64,000 bases of DNA from positions 496,001 through 560,000 of the forward strand of contig NZ_FNJO01000002.1 in the NCBI RefSeq assembly GCF_900104095.1, in the 5' to 3' direction. The notes under the pieces were generated by a model that was not told where the DNA came from, made no database searches, and saw only the letters and a program-made list of their open reading frames with translations. Position 1 is the stretch's first letter, and each line of letters opens with the position of its first letter. A program made the position numbers and the translations under genes. Shown here piece by piece: positions 1 to 8,300 of the stretch. This stretch comes from Ralstonia sp. 25mfcol4.1. GTDB lineage: Bacteria > Pseudomonadota > Gammaproteobacteria > Burkholderiales > Burkholderiaceae.

Positions 1-133
<133 letters not shown>

Positions 134-305
134 TCAGTCAATGGGTGGTCAATTGGTGTATAAATAGGCCGCATGCGGCGTGGCGCCTGCTTTTCAAGCC
201 TTTTCCGATCCATTTCGGCGGGCTTTCGAAGGTTTTTTGGCGCCTGGACTCGCCAGTCCCGGCCCTGCGCAGTCCCTTCCGGGACGACTCGCGCGGAATG
301 TCGGG

Positions 306-335
306 TACTGTATAAAAAAACAGTATGCTTGGCAA
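306..335 (-). promoter_or_regulatory. recA promoter with perfect LexA (SOS) box
   Basis: The 20-mer TACTGTATAAAAAAACAGTA at 306-325 fits CTGT-N8-ACAG exactly and is flanked symmetrically by TA. Reading towards recA, TTGCCA at 335-330 and TACAGT at 312-307 are 17 bases apart and make a sigma70-like promoter whose spacer and -10 are covered by the box. This is the classical arrangement for LexA repression of recA. The predicted start of transcription is near position 300. Confidence 0.88.
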
Positions 336-406
336 GCCCCACCGGCACCGCAAACCGGCGGCCGGCGATGCCGGCACAAAAAAGGTGACAAGGGTGGAGA
401 CAAACC

Positions 407-1096
407 ATGCGGATTCTGATCGCCGAAGATGACGACGTGCTGGCAGACGGCCTGACTCGGTCGCTGCGCCATTCCGGCTATGCCGTCGATCACGTCGCCA
501 ATGGCGTGGAAGCCGACTCGGCCCTTTCCACGCAGAGCTTCGACCTGCTGATCCTGGACCTCGGCCTGCCCCGCATGCCCGGCCTGGAGGTGCTCAAGCG
601 GCTGCGTGCGCGCGGCGCGATGCTGCCGGTGATGATCCTGACCGCGGCCGACGGCGTGGACGAGCGCGTCAAGGGGCTGGACCTGGGCGCCGACGACTAC
701 ATGGCCAAGCCCTTTGCGCTGTCCGAGCTGGAGGCACGCGTGCGTGCGCTGGTGCGGCGCGGCGCCGGCGGGGGCGCCACGCTGATGCGCCACGGCCCGC
801 TGGCCTTCGACCAGGTCGGCCGCATCGCCTTCCTGAACGACCAGATGCTGGACCTGTCGGCCCGCGAGATCGGCCTGCTCGAAATCCTGCTCACGCGCAG
901 CGGCCGGCTGGTGTCGAAGGAACAGCTCGTCGACCACCTGTGCGAATGGGGCGAGGAAGTCAGCAACAACGCCATCGAAGTCTACGTGCACCGCCTGCGC
1001 AAGAAGATCGAGGTGGGCGGCATCCGCATCGCTACCGTGCGCGGCCTGGGCTACTGCCTGGAGAAATTCCAGCCGGCCATGGCTACCCACGGCTGA
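407..1096 (+). CDS. OmpR-family response regulator (TctD/QseB-like)
   Basis: A 229-residue two-domain regulator. The receiver domain (about 1-115) has the acidic pocket E7/D8/D9, phospho-acceptor D51 in ILDLGLP, T79 and K101 (MAKPF), all intact. The C-terminal winged-helix domain (about 130-220) carries the family signature NNAIEVYVHRLRKKI and the wing VRGLGYCL. GGTGGAG about 8 bases before the ATG is a good ribosome site. The sensor kinase gene starts 12 bases downstream, so they form one operon. TctD and QseB regulators control tricarboxylate uptake or envelope functions; the target here is not shown by the sequence, but the operon runs into a membrane protein and a transporter lies beyond, which suggests nutrient uptake. 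Confidence 0.93.
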   Translation: MRILIAEDDDVLADGLTRSLRHSGYAVDHVANGVEADSALSTQSFDLLILDLGLPRMPGLEVLKRLRARGAMLPVMILTAADGVDERVKGLDLGADDYMAKPFALSELEARVRALVRRGAGGGATLMRHGPLAFDQVGRIAFLNDQMLDLSAREIGLLEILLTRSGRLVSKEQLVDHLCEWGEEVSNNAIEVYVHRLRKKIEVGGIRIATVRGLGYCLEKFQPAMATHG

Positions 1097-1108
1097 CGCG
1101 AACCGCCC

Positions 1109-2683
1109 ATGAGCCTGCTGCGCCTGCCCTGGCGACGCCATCCCGCCGCAGGCGCCGCCCCGCTGCCCGAGGCCGCGCGCCCCACGCTGGCCGATGCCGC
1201 CGCCGAGGATTCGGCGCTGGCGGACGCCCTGCCCCATCTCGAGGAAACTTCGGCCCATCCCGCCCCGCGATCGCTGTTCGGCGAGATTCTGGACTGGATG
1301 CTGGCGCCACTGCTGCTGCTCTGGCCGATGAGCATCGCGGTCACTTACCTGGTGGCCAAGTCGATCGCCAACGGGCCGTTCGACCGCGCGCTGGAGGCCA
1401 GCGCCATCGTGCTGTCGCAGCAGGTGCGCGAAGTGAACGGACGCGTGACGCTGCAGCTGCCGCTGTCGGCGCGCGAGATCCTGCGGGCCGACGAGACCGA
1501 CAACATCTATTACCAGGTGGTGGGCAAGCGCGGCGAGTACGTGGCCGGCGACCACGACCTGCCGCTGCCGTCCGAAGAGGAACAGGGCCATGCCGGGCTG
1601 GTGTCCATGCGCGACGACCGCGTGGCCGGTAACGATGTGCGCGTGGCTTATACCTATGTCGATCTGAAAAACGTCGGCGGCAACCAGCCGGTGCTGGTGC
1701 AGGTGGCCGAGACACTGGACAAGCGTGCCCGGCTGGCCAACGAGATCATCAAGGGCGTGATCCTGCCGCAGTTCGTGATCCTGCCGCTGGCCGTGGTGCT
1801 GGTGTGGTTCGGGCTCACACGAGGGCTGGCGCCGCTCACCGCCATCCAGCAGCGCATCCGCTCGCGCAACCCTGGCGATACGAGCCCGATCGACGAACGC
1901 GCGGCGCCGCAGGAAATCACACCGCTGGTGGCGTCGTTCAACGACCTGCTGGCCCAGCTCGACCAGTCCGTGCAGACACAGAAGCGATTCATTGCCGATG
2001 CCGCGCACCAGATGAAGACGCCGCTGGCGGGCCTGCGCATGCAGGCCGAACTGGCGCAGCGCGAGCAGTCGCCGGAGGAACTGCGGCGGTCGCTGGCGCA
2101 GATCGCCGGCAGTTCGGAGCGCACCGCGCACCTGGTGACGCAACTGCTGTCGCTGGCGCGCATGGAAAACCTGGCTGGCGCCGGTGGCATGGCGCCGCTG
2201 GACCTTGCCGCGCTGGCTCGCGACGTGGTCAAGGACTGGCTGCCGCAGGCGTGGGCGCGCAATATCGACCTGGGGCTGGAGGCCGACGATCACCCGGTCA
2301 TGATCACCGGCAACCGCCTGATGCTGACCGAAATGCTCAACAACCTCGTGGACAACGCCATCCGCTACACGCCTGCCGGCGGCCATGCCACCGTGCGCGT
2401 GGCCAGCGACGCCTTCGAGCCGTTCGCATACCTGGACGTGGAAGACACCGGGCCGGGCATCGCGCCTGCCGAGCGCGAACGGGTGATGGAACGCTTCTAC
2501 CGGGTGCTGGGCACCAACACCGAGGGCAGCGGGCTGGGGCTGGCCATCGTGCGCGAGATCGTGCAGCAGCATGGCGGCGAGGTAGCCATCGACGACAACG
2601 TGTACCAGGCGTCGCCGCGGCTGGCCGGCGCGCGCCTGCGCATCACGCTGCGCCGCCTCGCCCCGGACGAGAATCCGGCATGA
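1109..2683 (+). CDS. Sensor histidine kinase (TctE-like)
   Basis: A 524-residue membrane kinase, partner of the upstream regulator. An unusually long proline/alanine-rich cytoplasmic N-terminus (about 60 residues) precedes the first membrane segment (about 66-86). A periplasmic sensor region of the TctE N-terminal type follows, then a second membrane segment (about 213-233), a HAMP-like linker, and the H box FIADAAHQMKTPLAGL with phospho-accepting H300. The ATP-binding domain has the N box NNLVDNAIRYT, the G1 box DTGPGIA and the G2 box GSGLGLAIV. All catalytic motifs are intact. The stop overlaps the start of the next gene (ATGA), implying translational coupling. The ligand cannot be inferred. 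Confidence 0.93.
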   Translation: MSLLRLPWRRHPAAGAAPLPEAARPTLADAAAEDSALADALPHLEETSAHPAPRSLFGEILDWMLAPLLLLWPMSIAVTYLVAKSIANGPFDRALEASAIVLSQQVREVNGRVTLQLPLSAREILRADETDNIYYQVVGKRGEYVAGDHDLPLPSEEEQGHAGLVSMRDDRVAGNDVRVAYTYVDLKNVGGNQPVLVQVAETLDKRARLANEIIKGVILPQFVILPLAVVLVWFGLTRGLAPLTAIQQRIRSRNPGDTSPIDERAAPQEITPLVASFNDLLAQLDQSVQTQKRFIADAAHQMKTPLAGLRMQAELAQREQSPEELRRSLAQIAGSSERTAHLVTQLLSLARMENLAGAGGMAPLDLAALARDVVKDWLPQAWARNIDLGLEADDHPVMITGNRLMLTEMLNNLVDNAIRYTPAGGHATVRVASDAFEPFAYLDVEDTGPGIAPAERERVMERFYRVLGTNTEGSGLGLAIVREIVQQHGGEVAIDDNVYQASPRLAGARLRITLRRLAPDENPA

Positions 2684-3048
2684 GCAGGAAAACGCCCCGC
2701 GACCGCATGACGCCGCTGGAGCGGCGCGCCTGGCACCACAACGTGCGATGGATCGTGGGCCTGCTGGCGGCCTGGTTCCTGATCACGTTCGGCGTGAGCT
2801 GGTTCGCGCGCGAACTGCGCTTCGACTTCATGGGCTGGCCCTTTTCGTTCTGGATGGCCGCGCAGGGATCGCTGATTCTTTACGTGCTGATGGCGGCGCT
2901 GTACGCCTGGCGCATGAATCGCGCCGACGACGAGATGCACGCCCGCGAGCACGAACTGGCCCGCACGGACGCCGACATCGACGCCCATCCGGCGCCTCCC
3001 GCCGAGCCTGACAACGCCAGCGGAAAACCCCGCCGCGCGCCCTTCTAA
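2680..3048 (+). CDS. DUF4212-type small membrane protein
   Basis: A 122-residue protein whose ATG overlaps the kinase stop codon. It has two membrane segments (about 23-43 and 56-77) separated by the motif FARELRFDFMGWPFSFWMA, which is typical of DUF4212. A charged tail (about 80-122) ends in a proline-rich stretch. DUF4212 proteins normally act as the small partner of a sodium:solute symporter encoded immediately downstream. No such symporter is present here; the next gene is an MHS-family facilitator. The protein may have been retained as part of the two-component operon, possibly as a kinase accessory. Family call is firm, role is not. Confidence 0.8.
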   Translation: MSRKTPRDRMTPLERRAWHHNVRWIVGLLAAWFLITFGVSWFARELRFDFMGWPFSFWMAAQGSLILYVLMAALYAWRMNRADDEMHAREHELARTDADIDAHPAPPAEPDNASGKPRRAPF

Positions 3049-3355
3049 GGGTTTCCTCTCGGGTCGCGCCCTTTGCTGCGGCGCAAGACGCCGCCCCGGC
3101 GCCGCGGCTGGCGGGCCGCGCCCGGAATGCCTCGCAATGCAGCACGCCCCGGGCCCGGCAACGGCCCGATTTGCCTAGCGTATACCCCGACGGATTCCAC
3201 CCGGTTTGCCTCGAATCTGTCAGAACTCAGTAAGTTTCGCCTCCCACAATCGTTCCAACCTTGGCGCAATGGGCCGGTACGCGCACACGCAGACGGGCCT
3301 GACGGCGGGGACCTGAAGATTTTCGACGGAAGAACGGAAACGGAGGAGACAACAA
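3049..3355 (+). other. Intergenic region upstream of the MHS transporter
   Basis: The 307-base gap contains no convincing gene and no remnant of the expected symporter partner of DUF4212. Its first half is very GC-rich and self-complementary without a U-run. GCGTATACCCC near 3178-3188 could hold a -10. A strong ribosome site GGAGGA at 3342-3347 serves the ATG at 3356, so the transporter is probably transcribed from its own promoter. Confidence 0.5.
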
Positions 3356-5047
3356 ATGGCAAACGCGCAAAACGTGGGGACCGTACCTGCGGCCCACAAT
3401 GCGCCGATGACGAAGGAAGAGAAAAAGGTCATTCTGGCCTCTTCCCTCGGCACGGTGTTCGAGTGGTACGACTTTTACCTGTACGGTTCGCTGGCGGCGG
3501 TCATCGCCAAGCAGTTCTTCGCCGGCCTGGACCCGACCTCGGCATTCATCTTCGCGCTGCTGGCCTTTGCCGCGGGCTTCATCGTGCGGCCGTTCGGCGC
3601 GCTGGTGTTCGGCCGCCTCGGCGACATGATCGGCCGCAAGTACACCTTCCTGGTGACCATCCTGATCATGGGCCTGTCGACGTTCATCGTCGGCCTGCTG
3701 CCCGGTTACGCCACCATCGGCTGGGCGGCCCCGATCATCCTGATCCTGCTGCGCATGCTGCAGGGCCTGGCACTGGGCGGCGAATACGGCGGCGCGGCTA
3801 CCTACGTGGCCGAACACGCGCCGCACGGCAAGCGCGGCGCCTACACGGCATGGATCCAGACCACGGCCACGCTGGGCCTGTTCCTGTCGCTGATCGTGAT
3901 CCTGCTGGTTCGCGAAGCCACCGGCCCGAACTTCGACGCATGGGGCTGGCGTATCCCGTTCCTGGTCTCGATCCTGCTGCTGGCCATGTCGGTGTACATC
4001 CGCCTGTCGATGAGCGAGTCGCCGGCCTTCCAGAAGATGAAGGCCGAGGGCAAGACGTCGAAGGCACCGCTGACCGAAGCCTTCGGCCAATGGCGCAACC
4101 TGAAGATCGTGATCCTGGCGCTGGTGGGCCTGACCGCCGGCCAGGCCGTGGTGTGGTACACGGGCCAGTTCTACTCGCTGTTCTTCCTGACCCAGGTGCT
4201 GAAGGTCGATGCCAAGACGGCCAACCTGCTGATCGCCGGCGCGCTGGTGATCGGCACGCCGTTCTTCATCTTCTTCGGCTCGCTGTCGGACAAGATCGGC
4301 CGCAAGTGGATCATCATGCTGGGCTGCGCCCTGGCCGTGCTGACCTACTTCCCGCTGTTCAAGGCGATGACCCACTACGCCAACCCGGCGCTGGAGCGTG
4401 CCCAGCAGTCGGCCCAGATCGTGGTGACGGCCGACCCGGCCACCTGCTCGTTCCAGGGCAGCCCGATCGCCCGCGAGATCGACTTCCGCAGCTCGTGCGA
4501 CATCGTCAAGCGGACGCTGGCCCAGGCATCGGCCAGCTATGACGTGGTGAACGCCCCGGCCGGTACCGTGGCTTCGGTCAAGATCGGCGACAAGGAGATC
4601 AAGGCCTTCAACGCCACCGTGGGCAACGGCGCGTTCGACGACGCCAGCAAGAAGCAGATCGCCGACTTCAAGAAGTCGGTCAGCACCGAGATGACGGCGC
4701 ACGGCTATCCGACCAAGGCCGACCCGGCCCAGATGAACACGATCATGGTCCTCGTGATCCTCGTCATCCTGGTCATCTATGTCACGATGGTGTACGGCCC
4801 GATCGCGGCCATGCTGGTGGAAATGTTCCCCACCCGCATTCGCTATTCGTCGATGTCGCTGCCGTATCACATCGGCAACGGCTGGTTCGGCGGCCTGCTG
4901 CCAACCATCTCGTTCGCGCTGGTGGCCCAGAACGGCAATATCTACTACGGCCTCTGGTACCCGATCATCATCGCTGCCATGACCTTCGTGCTGGGCGCGC
5001 TGTTCGTCCGCGAGACCAAGGACGTGGACATCTACGCCAACGACTAA
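3356..5047 (+). CDS. MFS transporter, metabolite:H+ symporter (MHS) family
   Basis: A 563-residue inner-membrane carrier. The N-terminal half has the MHS opening FEWYDFYLYGSLAAVI, the loop motif RLGDMIGRKYTF and ARG-like motif GLALGGEYGGAATYVAEHAP seen in proline/betaine, shikimate and ketoglutarate carriers. Twelve membrane segments are expected. The family is usually 430-450 residues long; the extra length is one insertion (about 345-460) between segments 9 and 10, soluble in character with two cysteines, probably periplasmic. The substrate cannot be read from sequence; organic acids or betaines are the family norm. Two hairpins downstream, one with a T-run, close the transcript. Confidence 0.85.
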   Translation: MANAQNVGTVPAAHNAPMTKEEKKVILASSLGTVFEWYDFYLYGSLAAVIAKQFFAGLDPTSAFIFALLAFAAGFIVRPFGALVFGRLGDMIGRKYTFLVTILIMGLSTFIVGLLPGYATIGWAAPIILILLRMLQGLALGGEYGGAATYVAEHAPHGKRGAYTAWIQTTATLGLFLSLIVILLVREATGPNFDAWGWRIPFLVSILLLAMSVYIRLSMSESPAFQKMKAEGKTSKAPLTEAFGQWRNLKIVILALVGLTAGQAVVWYTGQFYSLFFLTQVLKVDAKTANLLIAGALVIGTPFFIFFGSLSDKIGRKWIIMLGCALAVLTYFPLFKAMTHYANPALERAQQSAQIVVTADPATCSFQGSPIAREIDFRSSCDIVKRTLAQASASYDVVNAPAGTVASVKIGDKEIKAFNATVGNGAFDDASKKQIADFKKSVSTEMTAHGYPTKADPAQMNTIMVLVILVILVIYVTMVYGPIAAMLVEMFPTRIRYSSMSLPYHIGNGWFGGLLPTISFALVAQNGNIYYGLWYPIIIAAMTFVLGALFVRETKDVDIYAND

Positions 5048-5120
5048 GCGGCCACACGACAACGACCAGGCAATCCAGGCATTCACCGGAGGGATACAAC
5101 CGGTAACCCTCGCTCAGGAT

Positions 5121-5178
5121 GGCTGGCCTACCGGCCAGCCGCTCCTTCCAGGCAGACCCTCGGGTCTGCCATTTTTTT
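5121..5178 (+). terminator. Tandem hairpins with rho-independent terminator after the MHS transporter
   Basis: Hairpin one is GGCTGGCC-tacc-GGCCAGCC (5121-5140), with no T-run. Hairpin two is GGCAGACCC-tc-GGGTCTGCC (5151-5170), followed by A and seven Ts (5172-5178): a textbook intrinsic terminator separating the transporter from the tRNA promoter. Confidence 0.85.
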
Positions 5179-5218
5179 GGGCAATCGCCGAAGCTTGCAG
5201 AAAATTGTCACAAAGGTG

Positions 5219-5246
5219 TTGACAGGCCGAAAACCAAAGGTATAAT
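5219..5246 (+). promoter_or_regulatory. Sigma70 promoter of tRNA-Met
   Basis: TTGACA (5219-5224) and TATAAT (5241-5246) are both perfect consensus hexamers, 16 bases apart. Transcription would start near 5253, seven bases before the mature tRNA. This is the strongest promoter match seen in the window, as expected for a stable RNA gene. Confidence 0.88.
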
Positions 5247-5259
5247 TTCGATCTTCGTT

Positions 5260-5336
<77 letters not shown>

Positions 5337-5343
5337 TCTATTT

Positions 5344-5379
5344 AAAAAGCCGCAGTCCTTCACGGGATTGCGGCTTTTT
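5344..5379. terminator. Bidirectional terminator between tRNA-Met and panP
   Basis: AAAAAGCCGCAGTCC and GGGATTGCGGCTTTTT form a stem with A-run and T-run on either side, so it can end both the rightward tRNA transcript and the leftward decarboxylase transcript. Confidence 0.88.
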
Positions 5380-5468
5380 GCTTTGGGGCGCGCGCAACGG
5401 CCCGTCTCCGGGCCCGGGCAGTCGCAACGTATCTGCGCCAGCGGTAGCGGCGGTTGCCGCCCAACGGA

Positions 5469-7112
5469 TCAGAGCAGCGCCATCAGCGGCGCCATCATCG
5501 GGCTCTGCACGGCCAGCGCGCGCTGTTCGGCCAGTACGCCCTTCAGGATGTCGTACGTCGTATCGGGGTTCGCCAGCACCACGCGGAAGACCGCGATCGC
5601 CCTGCCGCCCCACTGCGACGATGTCAGTTGCGTGCGCGACACGAATGACCGCCCCGCGTCGCGCTGCATCTCCTGGATGCTGATGGTCAGCGCGTCCAGC
5701 GCCTGCTGGAGCTGCTCGCGCTTCTGCGCCGGGGTTGACGCCGACACCAGCGCCGCGCGCACGGCTTCGGGCACGTAGCGGTACGTCAGGATGCAAAGCT
5801 GCGGGCGGCTGTCGAGTTCGAAATCGGGTTGCTGCTCGATCAGTCCGGCAAAGAATTTCGCGTTGTCGATGCCGGTATCGATCAGCCTGGCCAGGCCCTT
5901 GCGTCCCAGCAGGTGCAGGTTGGCGTAGAGCATCACGGCCGCCGCGCCGCGCGAGCCTTCGAGCGTGTGGCGGCCCAGGTCGACCGAGCCCTTGCGCACG
6001 ATGTAGTTCGCGTGCTGGATGATCTCCTGCGTCCAGGCCGGATCGCGGAACAGCACCATGCCGGCGCCCATCGGCACATAGAACTGCTTGTGTGCGTCGA
6101 TGACCACGGAATCGGCGCGTTCGATGCCGGCAAAGCGCCCGCGTTCGCGCTCGGACAGCAAGGTCGCGCCGCCCCAGGCGGCATCGACATGGAAGTGGCA
6201 GCCAGCTTCCTGCGCCACGTCGGCCATCGCGTCCAGCGGGTCCACTGCGCCAGTCTCGGTCGATCCGGCGATGCCGACGATGGCCATCGTCCGGACATTG
6301 CGCGCCTTCAGGTCCGCGAGCGTTTCGCGGAGCTTGTCGATTCGCATGCGGCCATCGCCATCGACCGCCACCGGCACCAGATTGTCGCGGCCGATCCCCA
6401 GCACGTCGGCGGCCTTGCGCAGCGAATAGTGGCCGCGCTCGGACACCACGATCGCCAGTCCGTCGTAGCCGTAGTGGCGCAGCGCCGCCATCAGGCCCGC
6501 ACTGTGGATGCCCGGGAAGTCGCCGCGTGCGCGCAGCACGTTGTTGCGGCTGGCCCAGAGCGCCGCCAGGTTGGCCGTGGTGCCGCCCGCGCAGAACGCG
6601 CCAAGCGAATGCTCGGGGTTGTGCAGCCACTGCGCGTAGAAGCCGCCGTCGCGCGCGAAGACCAGCTTGTGCAGCATGCCGATGACCTGGCGTTCCAGAC
6701 CGGTGAGCGCGCCCGACGTTTCCAGCTTGACCACGTTCTGGTTCAGCGCCGCCACGATCTTGGCCAGCGACGGCATGAAAGACGGCAGCGACGACGTCAT
6801 ATGTCCGACGAAGGTCGGCGACGCCACCGGCATCACGTGACGGAACACATCGTGCAACAGATGGTCGGCGTGCGCCTGCGGCGCGGTCGGATCCTCAGGC
6901 AGGTCTACCGAGGAGAACTGCGCCTCGCGCGTGGCGCACGCGCCAACCGGATCGAAATCCTGACTGGCGAAGAAGTCGGCCGGATGCTCGGCGATGCGTC
7001 GCTCAAGGTCTTCGAACGCGCCCCGGTCCGCGTCGAACCAGTGCAGCGGACAGTCGTCGTCCAATTGGCGTTCGTGCGAGTTGTCTGACGTCTCCGTCTT
7101 CGGCGCGTTCAT
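5469..7112 (-). CDS. panP: PLP-dependent aspartate 1-decarboxylase (PanP type) / glutamate decarboxylase-like
   Basis: A 547-residue group II PLP decarboxylase. The Schiff-base lysine is K342 in DAHKQFYVPMGAG, the cofactor aspartate is in FHVDAAWGG, and FCAGGTTANLAALWASRN is the PLP-phosphate loop. The long N-terminus (PTFVGHMTSSLPSFMP) and the EMQRDAGRSFVSRTQL region resemble the PanP family, which makes beta-alanine from aspartate for pantothenate and CoA in bacteria that lack or supplement PanD. A glutamate or aromatic-amino-acid decarboxylase is the alternative. The start MNAPKTET is the only ATG near the family's usual N-terminus; the frame stays open upstream without family sequence. 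It is followed by a bidirectional terminator. Confidence 0.8.
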   Translation of the reverse strand: MNAPKTETSDNSHERQLDDDCPLHWFDADRGAFEDLERRIAEHPADFFASQDFDPVGACATREAQFSSVDLPEDPTAPQAHADHLLHDVFRHVMPVASPTFVGHMTSSLPSFMPSLAKIVAALNQNVVKLETSGALTGLERQVIGMLHKLVFARDGGFYAQWLHNPEHSLGAFCAGGTTANLAALWASRNNVLRARGDFPGIHSAGLMAALRHYGYDGLAIVVSERGHYSLRKAADVLGIGRDNLVPVAVDGDGRMRIDKLRETLADLKARNVRTMAIVGIAGSTETGAVDPLDAMADVAQEAGCHFHVDAAWGGATLLSERERGRFAGIERADSVVIDAHKQFYVPMGAGMVLFRDPAWTQEIIQHANYIVRKGSVDLGRHTLEGSRGAAAVMLYANLHLLGRKGLARLIDTGIDNAKFFAGLIEQQPDFELDSRPQLCILTYRYVPEAVRAALVSASTPAQKREQLQQALDALTISIQEMQRDAGRSFVSRTQLTSSQWGGRAIAVFRVVLANPDTTYDILKGVLAEQRALAVQSPMMAPLMALL

Positions 7113-7344
7113 TTGCAAAACCCAGTCAGTACCGTGCCGCCCCGGATGCGGCGCGGTGTGGCTGGGATTATGCCGGATAAGGGACCGCCAGGACCGGGCA
7201 AGTGCCGGTCCTCTTGTGGACCGTCTTTCGCGCGCGTGGCTTCGCGGCGGCGCATCCCGGGAACCGCATCCTCGCGGCCAACCACATCGGGGCCGTGTCG
7301 TTGCGGGACGCGGGGCTGAACGCCGCCATTTACGCGGGACACGC

Positions 7345-8031
7345 CTAGAACGCCGCGGCGTCGTTGCGCCTGACGCGCGGCTTGGGCGCGCGCGGGCCCG
7401 GCTCGCCCTCCGTGGGCAAGAGCCGATGCACGCGCGCAAATTCCGCCAGATCGATCAGGGAGCCCAGCCCCAACTTGTCCATGATGCTGGCCTTGTGCGA
7501 ACTGACGGTCTTGTTGCTGATCTCCAGCACATCCGAAATCGCCTTGTTGGAATGGCCCACCGCCAGCAGACGCAGCACTGTCAGCTCGCGGCGGCTCAGC
7601 AGGGCCTTCGGATCCGCCGGGTTGGCCGCCACGCGGCGGAAGGTCGGCAACGCCTTCAGCGGAAACGCCGCGTAGCCGCTCATCAGCGCGCGCACGGCGT
7701 CGGCCAGCCCTTCCAGCCCGGCGCCCTTGTCGATAAATCCATGGGCGCCGCCCAGCAATGCACGCTCCGCGGCCCGCCGCTGCGCCGACAGCACCAGCAC
7801 GCAGGTGACGGGCCAGGTCGACACCACTTCCTCGAGCACGGCGTCGCCGGGCAGGTCGTCGAGCTGCAGGTCCATGACGACCAGATCGGCCGGGCGGTCG
7901 CGCAGCGCCAGCAGCCCGGGGGCGCCGCCGGCGGCAACGCGGACTTCCTGGAAGCCGGAAGCGGTCTCCAGTATGTTGCAGACGGTCTTGCGAACGGCGA
8001 TATGCGGATCGATAACGATTGCGTTAGGCAT
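7345..8031 (-). CDS. Orphan LuxR/FixJ-type response regulator
   Basis: A 228-residue regulator. The receiver has phospho-acceptor D54 (VVMDLQLDDLPG) and K102, but the N-terminal acidic pair is reduced to one residue (IVIDPH, where D-D/E is usual), so metal binding and phosphorylation may be atypical. The C-terminal helix-turn-helix (about 145-205) reads SRRELTVLRLLAVGHSNKAI with ISNKTVSSHKASIMDKLGL, close to BvgA/EvgA regulators. No histidine kinase is nearby. A basic tail (PRAPKPRVRRN) follows. It diverges from the universal stress protein across a palindrome-bearing gap, and the panP start lies about 230 bases downstream, so either neighbour could be a target. Confidence 0.88.
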   Translation of the reverse strand: MPNAIVIDPHIAVRKTVCNILETASGFQEVRVAAGGAPGLLALRDRPADLVVMDLQLDDLPGDAVLEEVVSTWPVTCVLVLSAQRRAAERALLGGAHGFIDKGAGLEGLADAVRALMSGYAAFPLKALPTFRRVAANPADPKALLSRRELTVLRLLAVGHSNKAISDVLEISNKTVSSHKASIMDKLGLGSLIDLAEFARVHRLLPTEGEPGPRAPKPRVRRNDAAAF

Positions 8032-8113
8032 GCCAGGTCTCCGTGAATGCGAACAGCGGGCAGCTTAGGCTTTCCTGCGCCTTGCCAGCGGCAGAACGGG
8101 CTGAAAATGCATG

Positions 8114-8147
8114 CTGAAATTTCCGGGTTTTCTTACGGAAATTTCAG
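8114..8147. promoter_or_regulatory. Perfect 12-bp inverted repeat, candidate operator
   Basis: CTGAAATTTCCG (8114-8125) and CGGAAATTTCAG (8136-8147) are exact reverse complements separated by 10 bases. Each arm contains the self-palindromic octamer GAAATTTC, and the two octamers are 22 bases apart, about two helical turns, which suits a cooperative dimer or tetramer better than an RNA hairpin. It lies 83 bases upstream of the orphan regulator start. Confidence 0.5.
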
Positions 8148-8258
8148 ATGTTGAGCCGTTGCGTCCACAAACGGGCCGAAGCGCGTGTGTCGGCGAAGCG
8201 CTGGAACATATTGCTGCGCAGATGACAATCGTGAAACCCTTAAAAATTTGGCGTTGAT

Positions 8259-8300
8259 TTGATCTACGTTACGGTGTGAGCACGGTCTGCGTGCCATGAT
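8259..8300 (+). promoter_or_regulatory. Candidate FNR/Anr-dependent promoter of the universal stress gene
   Basis: TTGATCTACGTTAC (8259-8272) matches the first half of the FNR consensus TTGAT-N4-ATCAA exactly and the second half partly. CATGAT (8295-8300, 4 of 6 to TATAAT) follows so that a start at about 8307 would put the box centre at -41.5, the class II activator position. No good -35 hexamer is present, as expected for an activator-dependent promoter. Confidence 0.45.

Noticed and set aside
194..2572. Long open frame on the minus strand opposite the two-component genes (792 codons)
   Set aside because: It mirrors the codon periodicity of the real plus-strand genes, is rich in H, Q, R and A as antisense frames of GC-rich DNA are, and shows no domain. 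Similar antisense frames opposite the MHS transporter, miaB-phoH, glyS and purH were rejected for the same reason.
7113..7439. N-terminal extension of the PanP-type protein upstream of its ATG
   Set aside because: The extension is arginine-rich, overlaps the tail of the orphan regulator gene in another frame and has no family match.
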